Assembly: GCA_947303165.1 (NCBI GenBank) | Contig: CAMYXE010000015.1 | Span: 1-9,907, forward strand | Origin: an uncultured Pseudomonadota bacterium | Lineage (GTDB): Bacteria; Pseudomonadota; Alphaproteobacteria; Rs-D84 | Length of the DNA stretch: 9,907 bases | Reading direction: 5' to 3' | Part shown: positions 1-6,890 of the stretch, in pieces | Layout of the letters: each line of letters opens with the position of its first letter | Numbering within the stretch: position 1 is the stretch's first letter | Program-made: the position numbers and the translations under genes | The notes under the pieces: model-generated | Seen by the model: the letters and a program-made list of their open reading frames with translations, nothing else | Databases searched by the model: none | What the model was told of the DNA's origin: nothing

Positions 1-1395
1 GACCCTCACTGGACCCAGGCTGGTCGTGCTGGTCTTGCTGGTTTTATACAATTCATTGTATCAAAAATCGAACGCGCCAAGGCCGATGACTATTTCTATG
101 GCCGTCTGCAGGCTGGAACATTTGACGCCGAAGATGCATCTGTGTTATCAGATTACTATTTTTCTATGGTAAATGACCCCAATGCATTTGCAGCAATGGG
201 CCTTATCCAAAGGGGTGAATTTAATGCGATGAATTATGTTCATATTGGTTCATGGTCAAATATACCCCAGGCGTGGCTCGGGAAAGAAGCTTCTTTTTCC
301 ATGATGTTGGATTGGATTACCGAGGCTCAAATAGCCGTCGCCGCCAATTTGGCCGAACGCCAGAAACAAGGTGACCAAACTGTTATGATGGCGGACCCAA
401 TGAAAGATTGGTTAGAAGGCGCAGTAAATGAAGCACGCATGTTTGCGTATTCAAATCGTGCCATCGCGGAACTTACAAAACTTGCAAATACACCTTCAAC
501 CGAACGTGGATCTATTTTATCAACAATTTTAACTGGCCTTGCTATTTTCCGTAATGCAGCCGTTCGCAACAGAACATCGCATTCAGATTTTCATTTTGCC
601 GATATGCGCGGAATGATTGACCCACGGGACGGCAAAATGAAACCTGTCACGGTTTATCTGTCCATCAATATGGTTGATGCCAAGGCATTAAATCCAATTA
701 CCGCCATGTTTGTAGAAACAATGTCAAACTTTTTATTGGCCAACAAACCCGGCCAGGTTGGACGCAGTGGCGAAAAAATGGGACCGTATCCGGTGTTATT
801 CTTACTTGATGAAATGCCCAAGATGCAGAAAATGCAGGCGGTTATTCAGGGGCCCGATGTTGGTCGTGGACAAGAAATATCATATCTGTTTATCGGCCAG
901 GATATTCACCAGATTCAGGAAAAATACGGTGCGGATGCTGCAGCAACAATTATTTCAACCACCGCCGCTAAGGTTATATTCCGTCAAAATGACCCAGATA
1001 CCGCAGAACGTTTCGCACAAATGATGCCGAAAAAGATTACAACCGAAAAGAAAAAGGTCAAAGGCGCTGACGGGAAAGAGACAGAACAAGACGAAAAGAA
1101 AGAAGAACCGATATTTAGCAAGTTTGATATCATGAGGCTTAAAACAACAATCGGTGGCAAACCCGCAGAAGGAATTTTGCTTTATGAAGGTTGGTACCAC
1201 AGACCAATAAAAATAGAAATCAGAATGTCGTTCAGTGACCCTGAATTTGCAAAATACAAAAAAATGGGCCGGTCAGCACCATTGCCAGAATTTTTAACTG
1301 CATCACATCACGCCATTTTGGAATATGCGGGAACCCCACGATTCTATAACCCGCAGACGAACGAATTAAAAGACTTAACACCGGTTACAAAATAG
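1..1395 (+). CDS. virD4: VirD4/TraG-type type IV secretion coupling ATPase, C-terminal part (5' end outside the window)
   Basis: The reading frame is open from base 1 to a TAG at 1393-1395, so the 464 residues seen are the C-terminal part of a longer protein. The GTG at 142 is an internal codon, not a start. Coupling proteins are hexameric inner-membrane ATPases that hand DNA or protein substrates to a type IV secretion channel. Seen in the sequence: an opening DPHW..A segment as in the VirD4/TraG core; a Walker B-like LFLLDEMP at about residues 266-273 (window numbering); and GQDIHQIQEKYG at about 299-310, matching the family's Q-L-x-x-x-YG motif that follows Walker B. The Walker A region should lie upstream of the window. 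A very charged Lys/Glu-rich linker (about 1033-1113 nt) separates the ATPase core from the C-terminal tail. No other secretion genes are in view, so the system could be conjugative or effector-secreting. Confidence 0.88.
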   Translation, partial: DPHWTQAGRAGLAGFIQFIVSKIERAKADDYFYGRLQAGTFDAEDASVLSDYYFSMVNDPNAFAAMGLIQRGEFNAMNYVHIGSWSNIPQAWLGKEASFSMMLDWITEAQIAVAANLAERQKQGDQTVMMADPMKDWLEGAVNEARMFAYSNRAIAELTKLANTPSTERGSILSTILTGLAIFRNAAVRNRTSHSDFHFADMRGMIDPRDGKMKPVTVYLSINMVDAKALNPITAMFVETMSNFLLANKPGQVGRSGEKMGPYPVLFLLDEMPKMQKMQAVIQGPDVGRGQEISYLFIGQDIHQIQEKYGADAAATIISTTAAKVIFRQNDPDTAERFAQMMPKKITTEKKKVKGADGKETEQDEKKEEPIFSKFDIMRLKTTIGGKPAEGILLYEGWYHRPIKIEIRMSFSDPEFAKYKKMGRSAPLPEFLTASHHAILEYAGTPRFYNPQTNELKDLTPVTK

Positions 1396-1399
1396 TTAT

Positions 1400-2641
1400 A
1401 TGCGAAAAATATTTAGATTTTTGCTTATTGCTTTTTTATTTACTGGATGCAGTGCAACCGTTGAATCGCGTCTGGATTCTGTTCGTAATAATTATATGAC
1501 CGGCACCCCAGATACAAATTTTGAAGAAAAAAATAATCTTGATTTATTGATAACGGCGGATGCCTTGTTCCATCACGATGATATATCTAATGCAGACAAG
1601 GCATACGAAATATTCAATAAAAAAAATCCAGATATTGCCAACAATAAAAGTATGTTACGTGAAGCGGCGGCACTTGTCGGCGGTGCAAATGTCAATGATT
1701 ATAAACCATATATGATGGATGGCCTGTTTGTGTCATATTATCAATTGTGGGCGGCATTGTTGGATGGTCGGTATAATGATGCCCGCGTAATAATTAATCA
1801 ATCCTACGCGCGACAACAAGACATGTCACGCGCATATCAAGACCTGATTGAATCCAACCAAACAAAAATCAATAAAAATAGCGAAGTATATAATACCATT
1901 AAAAACGAAAATTCTGTATGGACAGCATATCGCGATATTATGAATCCAGCGCTTATGTATCTATCGGGTATATATTTCCTGGGGGTTGGTGAATTTTCCG
2001 ATGCAAAAACATATTTAAAACGCGCAAATGGTATGGCACCAGAAAATGAATTCATTATCCAAGATTTGAAATTGGCTGAAAATAATAAAAAACCAGAAAA
2101 TACAGTATGGGTGTTCATCGAAGATAGCTTTGCACCAAAGCTGACAGAAAAACGTATCAGCGTTCCAGTGGCATCAAAAAACGGGGTAACTACTGTCACT
2201 ATTGCAATATCTGAACCACAATGTCTAAATGAGTATATAAAATTTGATAAAGCAAAAAAATTAGCTGACGTCGACGCAATGTTTATGACCGAATATAATG
2301 AATATCGGCTAAATGATGCATTGCGCGCTTTTACATCGGCGGCATCACGTGTTGTTTTACAAAATTCAATGTATAATTCACGTTCTGATGCGGCACCATT
2401 ACTGGGGATTGTATCAACACTATATTCTGAATTCACAAATAATGCAGAAGTGCGCACCTGGGCAACTTTACCAAAGACAATATCTGTTATGCGATTCATA
2501 AACAATAAAAGCGGCTTGATTGAATTAAAATCAAGTGGTAGCGTTATTAAACGGGTGACTATACCAACCATCGGGAATCATCTGGTATATGTTCGCACAA
2601 CACCAAACGGATTTGATATAAAAACAACAAAACTAAACTAA
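1400..2641 (+). CDS. COG3014-like outer-membrane lipoprotein with helical repeats
   Basis: 413 residues. The N-terminus MRKIFRFLLIAFLFTGC is a lipoprotein signal peptide with lipobox FTGC and lipidated Cys17, so the mature protein should sit on a membrane facing the periplasm. The N-terminal half is rich in TPR-like helices (ALMYLSGIYFLGVGEFSDAK, about 178-197). The second half carries what I recognise as COG3014-family hallmarks: VWVFIEDSFAPKL (about 235-247), DVDAMFMTEYNEY and RTWATLPKTISVMR. Their function is unknown; a neighbouring LpoB-like gene, as here, suggests a role in peptidoglycan synthesis control, which is inference. It starts four bases after the virD4 stop and lacks a clear Shine-Dalgarno sequence, so it is probably translationally coupled. 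The lpoB-like gene follows after 14 bases. Confidence is high for a lipoprotein gene and moderate for the family name. Confidence 0.82.
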   Translation: MRKIFRFLLIAFLFTGCSATVESRLDSVRNNYMTGTPDTNFEEKNNLDLLITADALFHHDDISNADKAYEIFNKKNPDIANNKSMLREAAALVGGANVNDYKPYMMDGLFVSYYQLWAALLDGRYNDARVIINQSYARQQDMSRAYQDLIESNQTKINKNSEVYNTIKNENSVWTAYRDIMNPALMYLSGIYFLGVGEFSDAKTYLKRANGMAPENEFIIQDLKLAENNKKPENTVWVFIEDSFAPKLTEKRISVPVASKNGVTTVTIAISEPQCLNEYIKFDKAKKLADVDAMFMTEYNEYRLNDALRAFTSAASRVVLQNSMYNSRSDAAPLLGIVSTLYSEFTNNAEVRTWATLPKTISVMRFINNKSGLIELKSSGSVIKRVTIPTIGNHLVYVRTTPNGFDIKTTKLN

Positions 2642-2655
2642 CAAAGGGGAAAAAT

Positions 2656-3273
2656 ATGAAAAGAATTATGCCTATTGCATTATGCGCTGTGTTATGTGGC
2701 TGTGGCGGGACAACCGTTGTTGACCTGGACAACAATAAAGAAGTCGCAGAAATGCAAAATGTTATGGAACTGGAATATCGCGATTGGACAAAAACTGCAG
2801 AAAAGATGACAAAATCCATGTTGGCAAGTGGCGCATTTTCACGTGTAAAAAATCCTGTTATTGCTATGGGTGAAATCAAAAATGACACTATGCAAAGATT
2901 TGATACTGACATTTTAACCAAAAAGATTCGCACAACACTTATCAATTCTGGACGCGCCCAAGTCACCACGGGTTTCCAGAATAATGCACCCGCAGAAGAT
3001 TCTACAACATACGCGGTTCGTAACACGCGTGGAAACGCCGAATATGACGCATCAACTATTGTTGGCAAAGGTACATTAGTTGCGCCAAACGTATCGCTAA
3101 CTGGAAAAATGATTCAACGTAATTTGAAATTGGATTCTGGATGGTTCTCATCGGTTGACACCCGCGTAGAATACTATTTACAAATGACATTAAGTGATGT
3201 TAAAACTGGCCTGTCATTATGGGAAGACGAACAACCAATTATCAAAGAAGGCGACCATGCACCAACATGGTAA
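2656..3273 (+). CDS. lpoB: LpoB-like lipoprotein, putative activator of a class A penicillin-binding protein
   Basis: 205 residues, close to E. coli LpoB (about 213). The signal peptide ends in lipobox LCGC with lipidated Cys16, predicting an outer-membrane lipoprotein reaching into the periplasm. In E. coli LpoB spans to PBP1b and stimulates its glycan polymerase and transpeptidase activities. Family features visible: VIAMGEIKNDTMQRFDTDIL followed by TKKIRTTLINSGRAQV (about 71-106), and the closing GLSLWEDEQPIIKEG, which matches the LpoB C-terminal strand. The ATG is preceded by a good AGGGG Shine-Dalgarno at 2645-2649. It follows the COG3014-like lipoprotein by 14 bases and is the last gene before a terminator, so it is the distal member of the virD4 operon in this window. 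The true partner penicillin-binding protein is not in view. Confidence 0.85.
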   Translation: MKRIMPIALCAVLCGCGGTTVVDLDNNKEVAEMQNVMELEYRDWTKTAEKMTKSMLASGAFSRVKNPVIAMGEIKNDTMQRFDTDILTKKIRTTLINSGRAQVTTGFQNNAPAEDSTTYAVRNTRGNAEYDASTIVGKGTLVAPNVSLTGKMIQRNLKLDSGWFSSVDTRVEYYLQMTLSDVKTGLSLWEDEQPIIKEGDHAPTW

Positions 3274-3290
3274 AAAATAACAATTCAAAA

Positions 3291-3319
3291 AGCCCCCAGC
3301 ATAGTCGGGGGCTTTTTTT
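3291..3319 (+). terminator. Intrinsic terminator of the virD4-lipoprotein-lpoB operon
   Basis: A 7-bp stem AGCCCCC (3291-3297) / GGGGGCT (3307-3313) with a 9-base loop is followed by a run of seven T (3313-3319), 17 bases after the lpoB stop. It also has an A-run on its 5' side, so it could work weakly on the other strand, where no gene needs it. Confidence 0.93.
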
Positions 3320-3369
3320 ATGATTTCATTCCAATAGAATCACGTGTATTTTTTATCTAGTTTACAATC

Positions 3370-3855
3370 ATGCAATATAAAAATTATTTTTGGGATTGTA
3401 TGATTCTTGGTATGCACGATGCAATTGTGTCTATAACTGGACTAATAACAGGTTTGGTTTTTGCGTCCGCATCACCAAAGGTTGTATTATTAACTGGAAT
3501 TATCGCATCTGTAAGTGCGGCATTATCAATGACCGCTTCGGAATATTTAGCCAAACGTGATGGAGATTCAGATGCCGCAATTTGGCAAGGTGCATCAACA
3601 GGAATCACTTTTCTATTCACCACATGTATGTTGTTAATGCCGTTTCTGTTTATTACGCAAACCCTTCTTGCGCTTGGTATGACATACGTTATGGGTGCGG
3701 CTATAATATTTTTCTTTAACTTTGTTAAATCCAGACTTTGTGGCACACCGTTTTGGCCACATTTTGCACGAATGATAACCGTTTGTATGATTGTCACCAT
3801 TGTTGCGTTTTTAATCGGCGAAGGCGCCAAATTATTTTTAGGAATAGAGATATAA
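3370..3855 (+). CDS. Short VIT1/CCC1-family metal (Fe2+/Mn2+) transporter
   Basis: 161 residues, almost entirely hydrophobic, with about five membrane segments (roughly 15-33, 37-56, 74-94, 98-117, 134-157). The first segment carries GMHDAIVSITGLITG with Asp17, matching the VIT1/CCC1 GxxDGxVS signature. The second ends in SMTASEY with Glu58, the family's SMaagEY signature; these carboxylates line the ion path in characterised members. Family members move Fe2+ or Mn2+ across a membrane by proton antiport, often for storage or detoxification. Typical members are about 220-240 residues. Here only some 15 residues join segments 2 and 3, so the cytoplasmic helical metal-binding domain is absent. 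The ATG at 3370 lacks a strong Shine-Dalgarno. It lies between two terminators, so it is monocistronic, but I see no convincing promoter in the 50 bases upstream. Confidence 0.82.
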   Translation: MQYKNYFWDCMILGMHDAIVSITGLITGLVFASASPKVVLLTGIIASVSAALSMTASEYLAKRDGDSDAAIWQGASTGITFLFTTCMLLMPFLFITQTLLALGMTYVMGAAIIFFFNFVKSRLCGTPFWPHFARMITVCMIVTIVAFLIGEGAKLFLGIEI

Positions 3856-3879
3856 AAAATGCCCAAATGGGCATTTTTT
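3854..3879. terminator. Bidirectional terminator shared by the VIT gene and fabZ
   Basis: Palindrome A6TGCCC (3854-3864) / GGGCAT6 (3869-3879) with a 4-base AAAT loop gives an 11-bp stem flanked by A/T runs on both sides. It overlaps the VIT stop codon (3853-3855) and the fabZ stop codon (3878-3880), so one element ends both converging transcripts. Confidence 0.9.
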
Positions 3880-4318
3880 AAATTTGTGGATTATCATCCA
3901 ACATCGCTGAAAACGTCGCACATGCCACACGTTTGCCATTTACAAACGCAGTTCCATTGAATTTATGCAGTTTCATTTTTGAACCAACTTCTTCTATATG
4001 CAATTCCAAAGTATCACCTGGAACAACCATATGTGTAAATTTGGCATTCTCGATACTCACAAAATACCCCAACACGCGTCCACCATTATTTCCAATTGAA
4101 TTAAGAATCGCAAAGCATGCGGTTTGGGCCAAAGCTTCGACAATCAAAACCCCTGGCATGATTGACTTTGCTGGGAAATGCCCTGTACACCAAAACTCGT
4201 CATTACGAACATATTTCACACCAATCGCGGTCTTGTCTGTAAATTCGCGAATCTCGTCCACAAGACGCATAGCGCCACGATGCGGAATAACAAGCTCTAT
4301 ACCCTGTGCATCTACCAT
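3878..4318 (-). CDS. fabZ: 3-hydroxyacyl-[acyl-carrier-protein] dehydratase FabZ
   Basis: 146 residues, the usual length. FabZ dehydrates 3-hydroxyacyl-ACP to trans-2-enoyl-ACP in type II fatty acid synthesis in the cytoplasm, and competes with LpxA/LpxD for 3-hydroxyacyl-ACP. Visible hot-dog fold signatures are IPHRGAMRLVDEI (11-23), GHFPAKSIMPGVLIVEALAQ with catalytic His47 and Glu61, and the C-terminal strand AFVNGKRVACATFSAML. The ATG at 4318 lies 11 bases after the lpxD stop with an AAGGG Shine-Dalgarno in the gap, so it is cotranscribed with lpxD. It is the last gene of that transcript; lpxA and lpxB, which often follow, are not here because the convergent VIT gene comes next. Confidence 0.95.
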   Translation of the reverse strand: MVDAQGIELVIPHRGAMRLVDEIREFTDKTAIGVKYVRNDEFWCTGHFPAKSIMPGVLIVEALAQTACFAILNSIGNNGGRVLGYFVSIENAKFTHMVVPGDTLELHIEEVGSKMKLHKFNGTAFVNGKRVACATFSAMLDDNPQI

Positions 4319-4329
4319 TTTATACCCTT

Positions 4330-5373
4330 TTAATCATTCAAGTGTTTCTTAACCCATGCATAATGCCGCAAAAATTCTGTTCCTGGGGCCGCTGGATAAC
4401 CCATGTGCTTTTCACCATCGGGCACATTACGAAACACTCCACTGTTTGCACCAATTTCGGCATCATTACCAATTTGAACACCATTAGCAACACCAACATG
4501 ACCACCAAGCAATGCCCTGTCACCAATCTTTACACCGCCGGCGATACCTACACCACCCGCCAAGAAGCATTCTTTCCCGATAACAACCCCATGTGCAATT
4601 TGGCATAGATTATCTATCTTGGTGCCATCGCCAACCATTGTATCAGTTAATGCCCCCCTATCTATACAGGAATTTGCACCTATGGAAACACGATCACCTA
4701 AAACTACACGTCCAACATGCGGTATAAAGACATTATGTCCATCCTGGCGCGTATAACCGAACCCATCCTTGCCAATAGATGCCCCATTATGAATTATGCA
4801 TTCTGAACCAATTGTTGCGTTTTCAATATGAGCGCCAGAATGAACAATTGTTCCACGACCAATTGTAACATTACGACCAATGTAAACATTTGGATATATT
4901 TTCACGTCAGGTTCAATTACTGCGCCACGTTCAATAGTTGCAAATTGTCCAACATAAACGCTGCGACGATTACGAAAAAATACGCCACGTTCTATGACCG
5001 CATCAGACGATATTCCGCGGCGAGGCGGTTCACGATATATCTCACCTAAAACCTTTACAATTTCACCGCGTGGACTTTTACAAACTAACAAAGTTGCCCC
5101 TTGTGGTGCATGTGATACCATTTCTGGCTGTAGCAAAATAACAGATGCGCGAGTATTTTCTAGAACAGACACAGGCAATATTTTAAATGCATTACTATTT
5201 TGTTCAGTGGAATAAAATGCAACTTGACCAGGACGCGCATCCGCAATTGGCGCAATACCATTAATAATGGTATCTGGATTACCACGCAGTTCCAATCCAA
5301 ATTTTTCGGCCAATTCACCCGCGGTCATCTTTACCGCACGCCCAGCCAACCAAGATTTAATTATATTTAGCAT
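4330..5373 (-). CDS. lpxD: UDP-3-O-(3-hydroxyacyl)glucosamine N-acyltransferase LpxD
   Basis: 347 residues from the ATG at 5373, near the E. coli length. LpxD adds the second 3-hydroxyacyl chain, from ACP, to the 2-amino group of UDP-3-O-acylglucosamine in lipid A synthesis. The N-terminal uridine-binding domain (about 15-110, with [12 protein letters not shown] and [17 protein letters not shown]) is followed by a left-handed parallel beta helix of hexapeptide repeats (about 125-315). Diagnostic motifs are GKDGFGY (201-207), [20 protein letters not shown] (221-240) and [14 protein letters not shown] with catalytic His261. A C-terminal helix ends in WVKKHLND. The frame extends upstream to a TTG at 5439, but that codon sits in the loop of the skp terminator hairpin and adds residues unlike LpxD, so the ATG at 5373 is preferred. 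A TATAAT lies just seven bases upstream of this ATG. Confidence 0.96.
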   Translation of the reverse strand: MLNIIKSWLAGRAVKMTAGELAEKFGLELRGNPDTIINGIAPIADARPGQVAFYSTEQNSNAFKILPVSVLENTRASVILLQPEMVSHAPQGATLLVCKSPRGEIVKVLGEIYREPPRRGISSDAVIERGVFFRNRRSVYVGQFATIERGAVIEPDVKIYPNVYIGRNVTIGRGTIVHSGAHIENATIGSECIIHNGASIGKDGFGYTRQDGHNVFIPHVGRVVLGDRVSIGANSCIDRGALTDTMVGDGTKIDNLCQIAHGVVIGKECFLAGGVGIAGGVKIGDRALLGGHVGVANGVQIGNDAEIGANSGVFRNVPDGEKHMGYPAAPGTEFLRHYAWVKKHLND

Positions 5374-5379
5374 GACAGC

Positions 5380-5408
5380 ATTATAAACAAAAAAAATCAA
5401 AATAAAAG
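5380..5408 (-). promoter_or_regulatory. Putative lpxD-fabZ promoter, possibly giving a leaderless lpxD mRNA
   Basis: On the minus strand, CTTTTA (5408-5403), a 17-base spacer and a perfect TATAAT (5385-5380). Only six bases separate the -10 box from the ATG at 5373, so initiation would fall at or next to the A of the start codon. No Shine-Dalgarno sequence is visible before lpxD, which fits a leaderless message. The -35 box is poor by the E. coli consensus. Confidence 0.5.
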
Positions 5409-5413
5409 AGAAA
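5399..5413. repeat. 15-base repeat upstream of lpxD (copy 1)
   Basis: AAAATAAAAGAGAAA on the + strand (minus strand TTTCTCTTTTATTTT) is identical to 6189-6203 upstream of skp. In both places it covers the putative -35 region, at nearly the same distance from the -10 box. Confidence 0.75.
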
Positions 5414-5425
5414 TTACAATGAAAA

Positions 5426-5456
5426 TATAAATCCGCCAAAAACTGGCGGATTTATA
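5426..5456 (-). terminator. Hairpin terminator after skp
   Basis: A perfect 13-bp inverted repeat, TATAAATCCGCCA (5426-5438) and TGGCGGATTTATA (5444-5456), encloses a 5-base loop, 20 bases downstream of the skp stop. In the minus-strand direction the stem is followed by TTTTC, a short U-tract, so termination may be partial. It separates skp from lpxD. Confidence 0.7.
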
Positions 5457-5475
5457 AACCTAATTACAAACAAGA

Positions 5476-6135
5476 TTAAAAACCTTTTGGCTTTACCATT
5501 TTCATAGAAGACAGTTTTTTATCCAACGCGTTTATAATTTCATCTGTGATATCAAGATTCTGAACATTCTTACCAGTACGCGCAAAACGTCCATCAATAA
5601 CCAACGACAAATTCTTCTTCTCAATTACCGCTTCGATAATTGGATCCAGATGTTGTTCTTGGATTGTCGCCAGCGCCTTTTGGAACGATGTATCTATAGA
5701 TTGTGCACGTTCAGTTAAATCACGTTGCAATTTTGTAACCTTGCCTTGATAGTCAACGACACGACGTTGCAAAGCTTCACGTGACAAAACATCTTGTGAT
5801 TTTTCAATTTCTGCTTTTTCTTTTTCCAAGGCCTTTTGCTGTTTTTCTAATTCAGAACGTAATTTATCTTCGTATGATTCTTTTTGTTTGCGCAAATCTT
5901 TCAGCACCTTTGCATCAGATTGGATTGCATCCATACGAATTACCGCCATACGCAAATCTGCGCCATTTGGTGCATCTGCGGTAACTTCATTAATTGCCTC
6001 AGACGCACTTACATTTTTCTCGCAACCACGAAGTGCAAGCACACCAAAGATTGCAAGCGCAACCACAACTGCGGCAACAATCCCGGCCTTAACATATTTT
6101 TTTACAATTGGTGTTTCGTTATTTGTTTTTATCAT
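5476..6135 (-). CDS. skp: Skp/OmpH-family periplasmic chaperone, apparently membrane-anchored
   Basis: 219 residues. Skp trimers hold unfolded outer-membrane proteins in the periplasm on their way to the BAM complex. Seen: a 15-residue polar N-terminus, one hydrophobic segment (about 16-35), the start of the OmpH domain (MAVIRMDAIQSDAKVLKDL, about 62-80), a long Lys/Glu-rich coiled coil (about 80-150) forming the tentacles, and a C-terminal return strand (LSLVIDGRFA, with LDITDEII). The hydrophobic segment lacks a clear AxA cleavage site, and the following LRGC is a poor lipobox because Arg sits at -2, so a retained membrane anchor is plausible. An AAGGA Shine-Dalgarno lies about seven bases before the ATG at 6135. 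The skp-lpxD-fabZ order is widely conserved in Proteobacteria and supports the call; bamA, the usual upstream neighbour, is missing here. Confidence 0.9.
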   Translation of the reverse strand: MIKTNNETPIVKKYVKAGIVAAVVVALAIFGVLALRGCEKNVSASEAINEVTADAPNGADLRMAVIRMDAIQSDAKVLKDLRKQKESYEDKLRSELEKQQKALEKEKAEIEKSQDVLSREALQRRVVDYQGKVTKLQRDLTERAQSIDTSFQKALATIQEQHLDPIIEAVIEKKNLSLVIDGRFARTGKNVQNLDITDEIINALDKKLSSMKMVKPKGF

Positions 6136-6168
6136 ATCTTTATCCTTTTTGTTATGTTTTACGCTGAT

Positions 6169-6198
6169 ACTATAGCAACAATATTTGTAAAATAAAAG
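6169..6198 (-). promoter_or_regulatory. Putative skp promoter
   Basis: On the minus strand, CTTTTA (6198-6193), an 18-base spacer and TATAGT (6174-6169), about 33 bases before the skp ATG, which leaves room for a short leader and the Shine-Dalgarno. The layout parallels the lpxD promoter. Confidence 0.5.
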
Positions 6199-6203
6199 AG
6201 AAA
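6189..6203. repeat. 15-base repeat upstream of skp (copy 2)
   Basis: Identical to 5399-5413 and likewise covering the putative -35 region, about 12-15 bases after the stop of the OmpA-domain gene. Flanking bases on both sides differ, so the identity is limited to this block. Confidence 0.75.
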
Positions 6204-6214
6204 GTTATCAGTTA

Positions 6215-6889
6215 TTATCGAACTGGTGAAATCCTAATTTCAACACGTCTATTGGTCAGGCGCCCCCATTCATCTTGTGCCGCAAGAGGTCGCGCGGCGC
6301 CACGTCCCACAACGAACATACGCGATTGTTTTATTCCATGTTGTGTTAAATATACTGCGACACGTTCAGCCATATCTAATGAAAAGGCACGCGCCGCGGT
6401 TGTATCGCGCATAGAATCAGTATAGCCCGCAATTTCTATGAATGTGGCATCATAGTTTTTCAGAATTTTCGCTATCATTGCCAGGTTTTCATCACCATCT
6501 GCAGATATTTCTGGGGCGTTTAATTCCATAATCGCATCACGCACCAATATAATCAAAACATCCGTCCCGATACGTTGCACAGACATTCCAGGGCGTCGTA
6601 ACGCATCATAGAGTTTATATTCTAATTCTGACATATAACCCATTACCAATGCAGATTCGTTCTGATTTTTATCCCCATAATCCATTCCTGGTTTTTTTGC
6701 TACAATATCAGTAACTAAACGCCCCTCATCACCAAGGAATATTGGTTTTTTGGCAACCCTTGCGGTTTCTGTCATATCGGTAAAACTTACACCGTGCAAA
6801 TAATTTCCCCATGTTGCGCGGTCTGGACTTTTGTATCCAGCACATGCTGCCAATAATATTGTTAAAAAAACAAAAACTTTCTTGTTCAT
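6215..6889 (-). CDS. OmpA-domain (Pal-like) lipoprotein
   Basis: 224 residues from the ATG at 6889. The signal peptide MNKKVFVFLTILLAAC has a canonical lipobox LAAC with Cys16. The C-terminal half (about 105-222) is an OmpA-type peptidoglycan-binding domain: VLIILVRDAIMEL, IEIAGYTDS with the conserved Asp158, a modified RA-type helix (AFSLDMAERVAVYL, about 168-181), and GRLTNRRVEI with Arg214-Arg215. Such proteins tether the outer membrane to the cell wall by binding diaminopimelate. The middle region (about 20-100) is not recognised. The ATG starts one base after the stop of the pilin-like gene and has no Shine-Dalgarno, suggesting reinitiation by ribosomes from that gene. An in-frame TTG at 6901 is a less likely start. 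It is not a clear tol-pal Pal because no tol genes are near; a flagellar or secretion-linked OmpA protein is an alternative. Confidence 0.88.
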   Translation of the reverse strand: MNKKVFVFLTILLAACAGYKSPDRATWGNYLHGVSFTDMTETARVAKKPIFLGDEGRLVTDIVAKKPGMDYGDKNQNESALVMGYMSELEYKLYDALRRPGMSVQRIGTDVLIILVRDAIMELNAPEISADGDENLAMIAKILKNYDATFIEIAGYTDSMRDTTAARAFSLDMAERVAVYLTQHGIKQSRMFVVGRGAARPLAAQDEWGRLTNRRVEIRISPVR

Positions 6890-6890
6890 A

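Noticed and set aside
1837..2571. Long reading frame on the minus strand inside the COG3014-like gene
   Set aside because: It is antisense to a well-supported lipoprotein gene, has a low-complexity composition with no recognisable domain, and has no ribosome binding site or operon context.
3321..3369. Promoter for the VIT gene (TATCTA at 3354 or TACAAT at 3363)
   Set aside because: TACAAT is too close to the ATG, and TATCTA has no acceptable -35 box at 16-18 bases.
6018..6035. Lipobox (LRGC) in the Skp N-terminus
   Set aside because: Arg at -2 is not tolerated in normal lipoboxes and the hydrophobic segment is preceded by a long polar N-terminus.
6200..6235. Hairpin terminator after the OmpA-domain gene
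   Set aside because: The GTTATCAGTTATTATC region gives only a weak AT stem without a proper T-run, so it is not convincing; the transcript may read into skp.
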